NCBI GenBank assembly: GCA_031283025.1
Contig: JAITCP010000086.1
Coordinates: 1 to 17,318 of the forward strand
Length of the DNA: 17,318 bases
Direction: 5' to 3'
From: Spirochaetaceae bacterium
Lineage (GTDB): Bacteria > Spirochaetota > Spirochaetia > Treponematales > Breznakiellaceae
The first letter of the stretch is position 1. The number at the start of each line of letters is the position of its first letter. This document shows, one piece after another, positions 7,986 through 14,734 of this stretch. A model generated the notes under the pieces. The model ran no database searches, was not told where the DNA came from, and was given only the letters and a program-made list of their open reading frames with translations. Made by a program: the position numbers and the translations under genes.

Positions 7986-10082
7986 CTACTTCTTTCCGAG
8001 TACTGAATCAACCAGGTTTTTCAGGCCCGGGTCAAGGGTTTTGACCGTTTCAACATTGGGGCTTTTTACATCTTTATTTACATAGTGAACGCCGTTTTTC
8101 TGCCTGATCACTCCGGTTCCTGCCGGGGGCAATTCCTGGATTTCTCCGGCGCCCTCATTTTGGAAAGGCTTGTAAACCAAAGACATGGTAAAATCGGAAC
8201 TTAGTTCTTCAAGTCGGCCTGAGGTTTTTGTTTCCCCACCGCCGCCATCGTCATCCGCATAAAAATTGTTCTTTTCTTCAAAAGGGGAAAGCATTTCAGA
8301 AAGGGGGGAAACAATTTCAACATCTGTAGCAATATCCCGCAGTGAATCTTCTTTATTCAGTGAGTTATTTTGTTCCTTGAAAACGTCAAATTCAATTTCA
8401 CTTGCTTTATCGGCTATAGGTACTGAACTGACAGAAGGTGAAAAGGCAGATGCATCAATATCCTCATAATTTGCCGTGGCGTGCGGCGCTTCATCGCTTT
8501 TCAAATCGTCTAAGGTTAATTCTTCTACATCAACGCCTAATTCAATTCCTAAATCAAACAGTCCGGAGGGCAATTCAGAAACTTCATCCGCATCGTTCAA
8601 TTCTTCCAATTCTTCAGCTTCGGCAAACTCTTCTACTTCAGCCAGTTCTTCTAATTCTTCATCTTCTTCCAGTGTTCCGTCTAGTTCTTCTTCGGCTAAT
8701 TCTTCCGGTTCATTGTCATCACCCGATAATTCTTCCAATTCTTCCAATTCTTCCGGGTCTTCTTCCGCAGATGATTGAATTGTCAACTGAGCCGCCGACT
8801 GGGCCGCCGGGAGACTGCCTGCCGCCAGGAGCATACGGCTTAGTATGTTCTGTAGTTTATCCTCATCAATAGCCAGTCTGGTTTCCCGCCTGTTTCCTAT
8901 AGCGTCAAGAATTTCATCCCAGGATTTGTCAATAAGAATATCAATGTCTTTTAGCAGCGGCGTGGGCTTATTTTTTATACCCCGTTTTAGCTCGGTGCGC
9001 ACATCCTCCCTGCGCTGTTCCAGCTCATGCCGCCAAAGGTTCCAGTCTATTTCCCCCTTGCGTTCGTAGTAATCCCTGATAAGGGAAAGCTGGAGCCTTT
9101 TAAGCTGGGTTTGAACAACCGTTATTGTGTCTGGACGCAAATTAAAAATCAGGAAAACTGTAAGAAAGATCGTTAAAAAGACAGAAAGTAGAATGATGGT
9201 TTTCATTATTTGAGGGAAGTCAAAAAGCGATTCACTAACCACCCGGCCAACAATAAACTCTTGATTTGTTCTTGCTGAAAACAGCACTACTGTTGAACCC
9301 TGAGAGTTCAGGCTGGTATGCTGATAAATTCCTTCCTGCCAAACAGAGGATATAACAGAAAGAAGCGCTTCCCTGCCGGTATTGGGCAATCCCGATACTA
9401 TTCCCGGAGGAACGGATATAATAGAAAGATTTTCACCTGCCTTGATTCGGCCTTCCATGATAAGCTGGTCTTCCAAAGCCCGTACCGAAAGGGAGTACAT
9501 TGCCGTACCCCGGTATATGTCAAGGGAATCCATAAACGGAAAGGAAAAGATGATACGTTCATTTCGCTGATCCATGGTAATTTTACAGGTAATTTTATCC
9601 GGTTCTCCCTGAGGAACCGCCAGTTCTGCATAAGGAGTAAAGGGGGTAACATCATTATAATTTTTGTAGGTAATGGAATTATTGGTTTGATTTAAAATGT
9701 CCGTAGGGGAAGTAGAAAAATGAATCCGCAGACCTCCGGCATCAATAAAGCGTACCGATTGGAGCCCTTTTTCCGATTCCATAAGCTGGCCATAAAGTCT
9801 GGCCCGTTCAAAAATGTCCTGGCCCGACTGAGTAGGAATAAAGCTCTGTTGTACTGCGTCGTTTCTCAGGATTTCTGAAAATTTTTTCTTCATTTCCTCA
9901 AAATAATTCTGAATGGTATCCGTATCGCGCCGGACTTCCTTATTTTGGAAATTGGTAATTGAAGGATTATAAAAACGGGTTTCCACCAGATTGAGAAACC
10001 CGGTAAATGCAAGCGCAGAAAAACCTGCTACAAGGACTACCGAAATAAGGAGGCTGAGTGCGGCTTTTAGCGAAGTTGTCAC
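7986..10082 (-). CDS. Large two-TM membrane protein with extracytoplasmic sensor-like domain and acidic cytoplasmic region
   Basis: No named family is recognised. The 698-residue protein starts at GTG (10082) after a GGTAGGA Shine-Dalgarno-like stretch. It has a first membrane segment at about 8-31, an extracytoplasmic region at about 32-293, and a second membrane segment at about 294-314. The extracytoplasmic region begins with a long helix (about 52-75) and has the size and layout of a double-Cache-like sensor (inference). The cytoplasmic part begins with a basic, helical juxtamembrane region (about 325-400), passes through an extremely acidic Glu/Leu-rich stretch (about 438-500, repeats of EELEEL type), and ends in a low-complexity tail with a distinct basic end (VHYVNKDVKS, LVDSVLGKK). 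No kinase, GGDEF, HAMP or chemotaxis signalling domain is visible, which is odd for a receptor. A structural or scaffold role is an alternative. It is followed by the M20 peptidase. Confidence 0.85.
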   Translation of the reverse strand: MTTSLKAALSLLISVVLVAGFSALAFTGFLNLVETRFYNPSITNFQNKEVRRDTDTIQNYFEEMKKKFSEILRNDAVQQSFIPTQSGQDIFERARLYGQLMESEKGLQSVRFIDAGGLRIHFSTSPTDILNQTNNSITYKNYNDVTPFTPYAELAVPQGEPDKITCKITMDQRNERIIFSFPFMDSLDIYRGTAMYSLSVRALEDQLIMEGRIKAGENLSIISVPPGIVSGLPNTGREALLSVISSVWQEGIYQHTSLNSQGSTVVLFSARTNQEFIVGRVVSESLFDFPQIMKTIILLSVFLTIFLTVFLIFNLRPDTITVVQTQLKRLQLSLIRDYYERKGEIDWNLWRHELEQRREDVRTELKRGIKNKPTPLLKDIDILIDKSWDEILDAIGNRRETRLAIDEDKLQNILSRMLLAAGSLPAAQSAAQLTIQSSAEEDPEELEELEELSGDDNEPEELAEEELDGTLEEDEELEELAEVEEFAEAEELEELNDADEVSELPSGLFDLGIELGVDVEELTLDDLKSDEAPHATANYEDIDASAFSPSVSSVPIADKASEIEFDVFKEQNNSLNKEDSLRDIATDVEIVSPLSEMLSPFEEKNNFYADDDGGGGETKTSGRLEELSSDFTMSLVYKPFQNEGAGEIQELPPAGTGVIRQKNGVHYVNKDVKSPNVETVKTLDPGLKNLVDSVLGKK
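8583..8771. repeat. Low-complexity region coding for acidic EEL repeats
   Basis: This stretch of the 698-residue gene is almost wholly T/C on the plus strand (many copies of ATTCTTCC-like units) and codes for Glu/Leu-rich repeats at residues about 438-500. Such strand-biased short repeats are prone to in-frame length change. The long plus-strand open frames here (serine-rich) are shadows of this composition. Confidence 0.7.
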
Positions 10083-10109
10083 CGATTCCTACCCTGGAAA
10101 AAGATCATG

Positions 10110-10144
10110 GGAAGCTCTAAAAACCGGTTGTTTTTAGAGCTTCC
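10110..10144. repeat. Dispersed palindromic repeat, copy 2 (perfect)
   Basis: A perfect 15-base inverted repeat (GGAAGCTCTAAAAAC / GTTTTTAGAGCTTCC) surrounds a 5-base loop. Its reverse complement is nearly the same as the element at 4569-4605. It lies 28 bases upstream of the GTG of the large minus-strand membrane protein, inside its leader, and begins a row of hairpins that fills the divergent intergenic region. Confidence 0.85.
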
Positions 10145-10150
10145 TTTGCA

Positions 10151-10176
10151 GTTTCTCGCCCTTTGGGCTGCGAAAC
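10151..10176. repeat. Hairpin in divergent intergenic region
   Basis: GTTTC (10151-10155) pairs with GAAAC (10172-10176), and the inner GCCC/GGGC (10158-10161, 10165-10168) closes on a TTT loop, with a small internal loop between the two stems. The GAAAC arm is also needed by the outer stem of the next structure, so the two foldings exclude each other. Confidence 0.5.
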
Positions 10177-10234
10177 GTGCGTTTTTAAGCGGTAAATCAC
10201 TAAAAACTGAAGTTTTTAGTGATTCCCACGTTTC
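10172..10234. repeat. Nested inverted repeat upstream of hflX
   Basis: An outer 8-base inverted repeat (GAAACGTG at 10172-10179, CACGTTTC at 10227-10234) encloses a perfect 14-base inverted repeat (AATCACTAAAAACT at 10195-10208, AGTTTTTAGTGATT at 10211-10224) with only a 2-base gap. The inner palindrome shares the CTAAAAAC string with the 35-base family but is otherwise different. It lies about 40 bases before the possible hflX starts. Confidence 0.7.
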
Positions 10235-10276
10235 TTTCTTTATATATATCGGAATAATTCATGCTCTTATTTATAA

Positions 10277-11428
10277 GTGTATTCTACCGGGTTTATTTAT
10301 GCTATACCGGAAGATGTGAAGACTTACCCTGTCCAGCCGGAACCGCCGCGGGTATTTTTAGCGGGCATTTGCCAATCCGGCGGGGTTCCCCGTGATGAAG
10401 CGGAAAAATTCACTGTAGAATTGGCAGGGCTGGCTGATACCTTAAGCCTGAACATAGTGGGAAAAGAAACCTTTAACATAAGGGAACAGAACCCCCGTTA
10501 CGGTATGGGCAGCGGAAAGGCCCGGGAAGTGGCGGAAAAAGCCCTTGCCTCCGGTGCGGAATGTATCATTTTTGACCGGGAAATAAGCCCTTCCCAACAG
10601 CGGAATTGGGAGGAGCTTTCCGGCCTTTCCGTCCTGGACAGGCAGGAACTGATTATTCGTATATTTGCCAGCCGGGCCCGAACCAAAGAGGCGGAACTTC
10701 AGGCCGAATTGGCCGAACTCCTCTACGCCCTGCCCCGGCTTTCCCATAAATACATTGATCTGTCCCGCCAGCGGGGCGGTTCTTACGGCACACGGGGGGC
10801 AGGGGAAACCCGGCTGGAAACGGACAGGCGGCAAATCCGCCAGCGGATAACCCTGCTAAAGGGGGAAATAGAAACGGTACGCCGGAACAGGGCGGTTCAG
10901 CGCAGGCAGCGGGAAAAACAGGGAACGCCGGTCTGCGCCCTGGTAGGGTATACCAATGCGGGAAAATCGTCCCTTCACCGGGCGCTGACCGGTTCGGACG
11001 TGCTTGTGGAGGACAAGCTCTTTGCCACACTGGACCCCACCGCCCGCCGGGTAAGCCGCCTGGGCTCTTCCGGAGTGCGGAAAGCGGTTATCTTTGTTGA
11101 TACCGTGGGATTTATCCGCCGGCTGCCCCACAATTTGGTGGACGCTTTCCGCGCTACCCTTGAAGAAGCAGCCCAGGCGGACTTGCTCATCCACGTACTG
11201 GATGCCGCCGATCCTGCACGGGAGGAACACCGCTCTGCGGTCATGGAGACCCTGCGTGCCTTGGGCGCTGGGGAAATTCCCCTTATCACGGCCCTCAACA
11301 AGGCGGATTTGCTTGGCCAAGAGGAAAGAGCGGCCCTGCAAGTAAGTGATTCCGCGATGGTTTCCGCCATAAACCGGGAGGGGCTGGAATCGCTCTGGAA
11401 TTTAATTGAAAAAACGCTTAAGTTTTAG
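10277..11428 (+). CDS. hflX: GTPase HflX
   Basis: This is a ribosome-associated GTPase that splits or rescues stalled 70S ribosomes under stress. The N-terminal HflX domain (about 25-195) includes the glycine-rich RYGMGSGKAREV (74-85) and the conserved stretch GERGAGE-type (GTRGAGETRLETDRR at 171-185), followed by a coiled linker. The G domain has G1 GYTNAGKS (224-231), G2 FATLDPT (249-255), G3 DTVGF (275-279), G4 NKAD (341-344) and G5 SA (363-364). The frame opens after a stop at 10274-10276, so the start is GTG 10277, or GTG 10316, 13 codons later. The first has no Shine-Dalgarno, and the second has GGAAG only 2 bases away, so the start is unsettled. The final codons overlap the -35 element of the fliS promoter. 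It is divergent from the large membrane protein. Confidence 0.93.
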   Translation: MYSTGFIYAIPEDVKTYPVQPEPPRVFLAGICQSGGVPRDEAEKFTVELAGLADTLSLNIVGKETFNIREQNPRYGMGSGKAREVAEKALASGAECIIFDREISPSQQRNWEELSGLSVLDRQELIIRIFASRARTKEAELQAELAELLYALPRLSHKYIDLSRQRGGSYGTRGAGETRLETDRRQIRQRITLLKGEIETVRRNRAVQRRQREKQGTPVCALVGYTNAGKSSLHRALTGSDVLVEDKLFATLDPTARRVSRLGSSGVRKAVIFVDTVGFIRRLPHNLVDAFRATLEEAAQADLLIHVLDAADPAREEHRSAVMETLRALGAGEIPLITALNKADLLGQEERAALQVSDSAMVSAINREGLESLWNLIEKTLKF

Positions 11429-11444
11429 CTTTACCCGCCGATAT
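11418..11444 (+). promoter_or_regulatory. Sigma-28 (FliA)-type promoter for fliS
   Basis: TTAAGTTT (11418-11425), exactly 11 bases, then GCCGATAT (11437-11444) matches the flagellar sigma-28 consensus TAAAGTTT-N11-GCCGATAA at 14 of 16 positions with the correct spacing. The -35 part overlaps the last codons and stop of hflX. Transcription would start near 11451-11453, about 30 bases before fliS. A sigma-70-like alternative (TTTACC 11430-11435, N17, TATATA 11453-11458) overlaps it but fits less well. Confidence 0.8.
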
Positions 11445-11481
11445 TAGAACGGTATATATATCGTTACTGGGGAGGGAGATT

Positions 11482-11919
11482 ATGGCATATAACGCGCTAT
11501 CAGCTTATAAAGAAACCCGGATTAGGACTGCCAGTCAGGGCCAGCTTATCGTCATGCTTTATGACGAGGCGGTAAAGCAGTTGGACAAGGCGCTGGAACT
11601 GCTGGGGCTGAACAATTCCGGCAAGCGGGATCCTTCCAGGATCGAGGTTATCGGCAAGGCCATTATCAAGGCACGGGACATTGTTACCGAGCTTATGGTA
11701 TCTCTGGATTTTGATCAGGGAGGGGAAATAGCCCAGAACCTTTTTGCCCTCTACACCTGGTTCAACAAGGAATTGATGGAAGCCCACATGAGCGTGGACG
11801 CTGCCCGGATTACCGTGGTCAGGAATATGGTAAACGAACTGCGGGGCGCATGGATTGAAACCAGCGCAAAAACCAGCGCGGAAGGCCGCCCGGTTGAGGG
11901 CGTTAATATAGCAGGGTAA
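11482..11919 (+). CDS. fliS: Flagellar export chaperone FliS
   Basis: This is the cytoplasmic chaperone that holds flagellin unfolded and delivers it to the flagellar type III export gate. The 145-residue all-helical protein carries the family start YKETRIRTASQGQLIVMLYDEAVKQLDKALE (within residues 9-39), a middle helix with IVTELMVSLDFDQGGEIAQNLFALY, and the ending helices with RNMVNELRGAW. It has usual length. A strong GGGGAGGGAG Shine-Dalgarno lies 5-6 bases before the ATG, and a sigma-28-type promoter lies upstream. The FlgN-like gene begins 6 bases after its stop. Its last residues, GVNIAG, are nearly repeated at the end of that neighbour. Confidence 0.96.
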   Translation: MAYNALSAYKETRIRTASQGQLIVMLYDEAVKQLDKALELLGLNNSGKRDPSRIEVIGKAIIKARDIVTELMVSLDFDQGGEIAQNLFALYTWFNKELMEAHMSVDAARITVVRNMVNELRGAWIETSAKTSAEGRPVEGVNIAG

Positions 11920-11925
11920 ACAGTA

Positions 11926-12471
11926 TTGAAAAATGAAGCCGTACAGAAAAATATCAGCCCTGATGAACTAAAACGCAGGGTGGCGACCATTAAACGATTC
12001 CGGGAACTGCTTTCCCAGCAGCGGGATCGTTTCCGGCAGTATTTGACTGTACTGGACAAGCAAAAGGATGTAATCGAAAAAGGCAATGCAGATGCCCTTA
12101 TGGCCCATGTAGAACTGGAAGAACAAATCATAGGAGATATTTTTGCCATACAAAAAGTGATCGATCCGATGGAAGCAATGTACCGGGCAAGTTTCCCCAC
12201 CGGGCCCGCCGGTATTTTGCCCGCCGGCGCCTTTTCCGGTGAAGCACAAGGAATTCCGGCGGAAGCACAATCAGAAGTTCCAGGCCTGCGGACAGCGTTG
12301 GAGGAACTCCGTTTAGAGGCAGTACTCCGTTCCACGCGTAACCGGGAACTCCTTGCCAGCCGCATGGAGGAAATCCGGCAGGAAATGAAAGCTCTGCGGG
12401 CCAATCCCTACGCCATACACCATTCCGCCTATTCAAGCGAAAGCGCCGCCCTGGTAGATATTGCCGGATAG
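11926..12471 (+). CDS. flgN: FlgN-like flagellar chaperone
   Basis: This 181-residue helical protein is placed as FlgN-like, the chaperone for hook-filament junction proteins FlgK and FlgL. Support comes from its position directly after fliS and its pattern: a first long helix pair (about 12-85) with FRELLSQQRDRFRQYL and a KQKDVIEKGNADAL segment, and a second helix (about 120-157) with the typical NRELLASRMEEI. Between them lies an unusual Gly/Pro/Ala-rich insert (about 89-120). The start is TTG at 11926. The only nearby ATG is out of frame, and the AGGG of the last FliS codons serves as Shine-Dalgarno 9 bases away, so expression is tied to fliS. The tail ends LVDIAG. FlgN sequences vary widely, so the name is moderately sure; a helical flagellar chaperone is likelier than any other reading. 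Confidence 0.72.
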   Translation: MKNEAVQKNISPDELKRRVATIKRFRELLSQQRDRFRQYLTVLDKQKDVIEKGNADALMAHVELEEQIIGDIFAIQKVIDPMEAMYRASFPTGPAGILPAGAFSGEAQGIPAEAQSEVPGLRTALEELRLEAVLRSTRNRELLASRMEEIRQEMKALRANPYAIHHSAYSSESAALVDIAG

Positions 12472-12501
12472 CCCCGGTCCGTGATATTCTAATAGACAAT
12501 C

Positions 12502-13809
12502 ATGGCATCTCTTACCCCTATTTTTACCTCTCTTAAAGAAGCTCAAACACTCCTGGCCCTGCACAACCGCGCCCGGAAAGACGCGGCTCTTACTGCGGCG
12601 GCGGGAGCCATAAACGAAAACCGCCGGGCGATCCTGGCGGCCAATGCGAAAGACACGGAAAAGGCCGGGGCCGCCGGAATGAAAGAAGCGCTGATAGACC
12701 GCCTCCTCCTTAACGACAAGCGCATTGATGACATTATTTCCGGCATAGAAACGGTGGCACGTCTTGATGATCCGATTGGGCGGGTCAAGGCCGGATGGGA
12801 AACCCCTGACGGTCTTTTTATTGAACAGATTACCGTGCCCCTGGGAGTAGCGGCGATCATCTATGAATCCCGCCCCAATGTAAGCGCCGATGCGGCAAGC
12901 CTTGCCTACAAGGCGGGCTGTGCGGTATTGCTCCGGGGTTCTTCAGCGGCTTTGGAATCCAACCGGGCGCTGGTTGCCGCCATTAAAAAAGGGCTGGCCG
13001 CCGGGGGCGGGATTGCCGACGCTGTGGCCCTGGCAGATTCAGGCAGCCGCGGCGATGTGGATGAAATCCTTACAGCGCGGGGATTTATCGACGTGGTTCT
13101 GCCCCGTGGCGGCCATGATCTGATACGCCGCGTGGTGGAGAATGCCCGTATTCCTGTCATTGAAACCGGAGAGGGAAACTGCCATATCTATGTGGATGAA
13201 AGTGCCGATATAGACGCGGCTGTGCGGATCATCGAAAACGCAAAACTGCAAAAACCCGGCGCCTGCAATGCGGCGGAAACCCTGCTGGTTCACCGTTCCG
13301 CCCTGCCGGCCCTTATGCCCACCCTGGCCGCCTGCCTTGCCGGTAAGGCGGAACTCCGCTGCGATGCTGCATCAAAGGCGGCGATTGACGCTGCTGGCGC
13401 AAATAGCGGCGGCGCTGTAAATAGCAGCGGCGCTGCTTCCCATCCCGCTCTTGTGATCAAAGACGCAACAGAGGAAGACTGGGCGGCGGAATTCCTTGAT
13501 TATATTCTGGCCGTTAAAACGGTGGATTCCCTTGAAGAAGCAATCGTCCACATCAACCGTTACGGCACGCAACATTCGGAGGCGATCCTTACCGGAAATC
13601 TGGCGGCGGCGGAAGAATTTTGCCGCAAGGTAGACGCCGCCTGCGTATATGTGAACGCGTCCACCCGCTTTACCGACGGAGGTGAGTTCGGCATGGGGGC
13701 GGAACTGGGGATCAGCACCCAGAAATTCCACGCGCGGGGGCCCATGGGTCTTGAAGCCTTAACGGCGATCAAGTACCGTATTACAGGGAACGGCCATGTC
13801 CGTAAATAA
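12502..13809 (+). CDS. proA: Glutamate-5-semialdehyde dehydrogenase (gamma-glutamyl phosphate reductase)
   Basis: Second enzyme of proline synthesis: NADPH-dependent reduction of gamma-glutamyl phosphate to glutamate semialdehyde in the cytoplasm. The 435-residue protein has the ALDH-like fold with PLGVAAIIYESRPNVSADAASL (113-134), the substrate and cofactor segments LLRGSSAALESN (143-154) and PRGGHDLI (201-208), the catalytic Cys255 in KPGACNAAETLLVH, and the C-terminal STRFTDGGEFGMGAELGIST (387-406). A short Ala/Gly/Ser-rich insert (about 296-313) falls in a surface region and explains the slightly large size. The ATG has no clear Shine-Dalgarno. It lies 30 bases after the FlgN-like gene and 11 bases before proB. 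The order proA-proB is the reverse of the common proBA operon. Confidence 0.97.
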   Translation: MASLTPIFTSLKEAQTLLALHNRARKDAALTAAAGAINENRRAILAANAKDTEKAGAAGMKEALIDRLLLNDKRIDDIISGIETVARLDDPIGRVKAGWETPDGLFIEQITVPLGVAAIIYESRPNVSADAASLAYKAGCAVLLRGSSAALESNRALVAAIKKGLAAGGGIADAVALADSGSRGDVDEILTARGFIDVVLPRGGHDLIRRVVENARIPVIETGEGNCHIYVDESADIDAAVRIIENAKLQKPGACNAAETLLVHRSALPALMPTLAACLAGKAELRCDAASKAAIDAAGANSGGAVNSSGAASHPALVIKDATEEDWAAEFLDYILAVKTVDSLEEAIVHINRYGTQHSEAILTGNLAAAEEFCRKVDAACVYVNASTRFTDGGEFGMGAELGISTQKFHARGPMGLEALTAIKYRITGNGHVRK

Positions 13810-13820
13810 ACCGGAACAAT

Positions 13821-14621
13821 ATGATACCGCAGCTTATTGAAAAAGCCCGTAAAATTGTCATTAAGTTTGGCTCCAATACTCTGGCAGGCGTGAACGGAAG
13901 GATCAACGATGCACTGCTGGCGGAATTTGCCGAACAGGCGGCGGCGCTCATAAAACAGGGCAAGCAAATCGTCATTGTTTCTTCCGGCGCTCAAGTGGCG
14001 GGGCTTTCCGCCATGGACAGGTGGGAACGCAAGCGCGACCTTCACTACAGGCAGGCCCTGTGCGCGGTTGGGCAGGTAAAACTAATGCATGCGTGGGAAC
14101 GGGCTTTTTCTCCGCAGGGAATTCAAATCGCCCAGATACTGCTTACCAGGGATGACTTTGCCGACAACACCCGCACCCTTAATATGCGGAACACTCTTTT
14201 TACCCTGGTAGATGAGGGGATTGTGCCGATCATCAATGAGAACGACACGGTTAGCGTAGAAGAAATCAAGATAGGCGATAACGACACTTTGGCAGCCCAG
14301 TCGGCAATTTTGTGGAGCGCCGATCTTCTGGTGATGTTCAGCGATATTGACGGCCTTTACGACAGAAACCCCAAACAATATTCCGATGCAAAACTTGTGA
14401 GTGAAGTCCGTGACATAGCCGCCGCCCGGCAATCGGTAAGTACTGCCGGAAATGACGGCGGTGCCGGGGAATTCGGTACGGGGGGCATTGTTACCAAGCT
14501 GGATGCGGCGGAACAGGTTGTGTCCTACGGCATCCCCATGATCCTCGCCCACGGCGGACGTAAGCGGGCGCTTGAAACCCTTGCCGCAGGTACCGGGCAG
14601 GGCACGGCGTTTCTGGCGTAA
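13821..14621 (+). CDS. proB: Glutamate 5-kinase, short form without PUA domain
   Basis: First and usually feedback-controlled enzyme of proline synthesis; it phosphorylates the glutamate gamma-carboxyl with ATP. The 266-residue protein is the amino-acid-kinase domain alone: IVIKFGSNTL (12-21), IVIVSSGAQVAGL (50-62), IINENDTVSVEE (137-148), IGDNDTLAA (151-159), FSDIDGLYDRNP (173-184), and GTGGIVTKLDAA (219-230). The C-terminal PUA domain found in the E. coli type is absent, as in many other bacteria. GGAA lies 5 bases before the ATG, and proA ends 11 bases upstream. No terminator is visible after it in the 113 bases before thpR. Confidence 0.96.
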   Translation: MIPQLIEKARKIVIKFGSNTLAGVNGRINDALLAEFAEQAAALIKQGKQIVIVSSGAQVAGLSAMDRWERKRDLHYRQALCAVGQVKLMHAWERAFSPQGIQIAQILLTRDDFADNTRTLNMRNTLFTLVDEGIVPIINENDTVSVEEIKIGDNDTLAAQSAILWSADLLVMFSDIDGLYDRNPKQYSDAKLVSEVRDIAAARQSVSTAGNDGGAGEFGTGGIVTKLDAAEQVVSYGIPMILAHGGRKRALETLAAGTGQGTAFLA

Positions 14622-14734
14622 ATATCCCCGCAGACAATACGATGCTCCCGTCTGTTGTTCTGCTGCTGGTACAATAAATAGGAGCGAGCACAGATTATTT
14701 TTTGTATCAGTTGTATTATAAATCAGGATGGGTT

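Noticed and set aside
8407..8414. Perfect GCCGATAA (sigma-28 -10 sequence) on the minus strand
   Set aside because: It lies inside the coding sequence of the large membrane protein, and the bases 11 upstream do not resemble TAAAGTTT.
8438..8872. Long plus-strand open frames, including a serine-rich one, opposite the acidic repeat region
   Set aside because: They are antisense shadows of the low-complexity Glu/Leu codons; no Shine-Dalgarno, no recognisable protein, and the minus frame continues a complete 698-residue protein.
10246..10273. Possible sigma-28 promoter for the large membrane protein (TAAA, 16 bases, TCCGATAT on the minus strand)
   Set aside because: The spacing is one base longer than the canonical 15, the full -35 is poor, and it would give a leader of about 155 bases through the hairpin block; too weak to call.
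14622..14734. Promoter or small gene between proB and thpR
   Set aside because: A TATTAT at 14714-14719 has no -35 at 16-18 bases and would leave almost no leader; no open frame or clear structure is seen.
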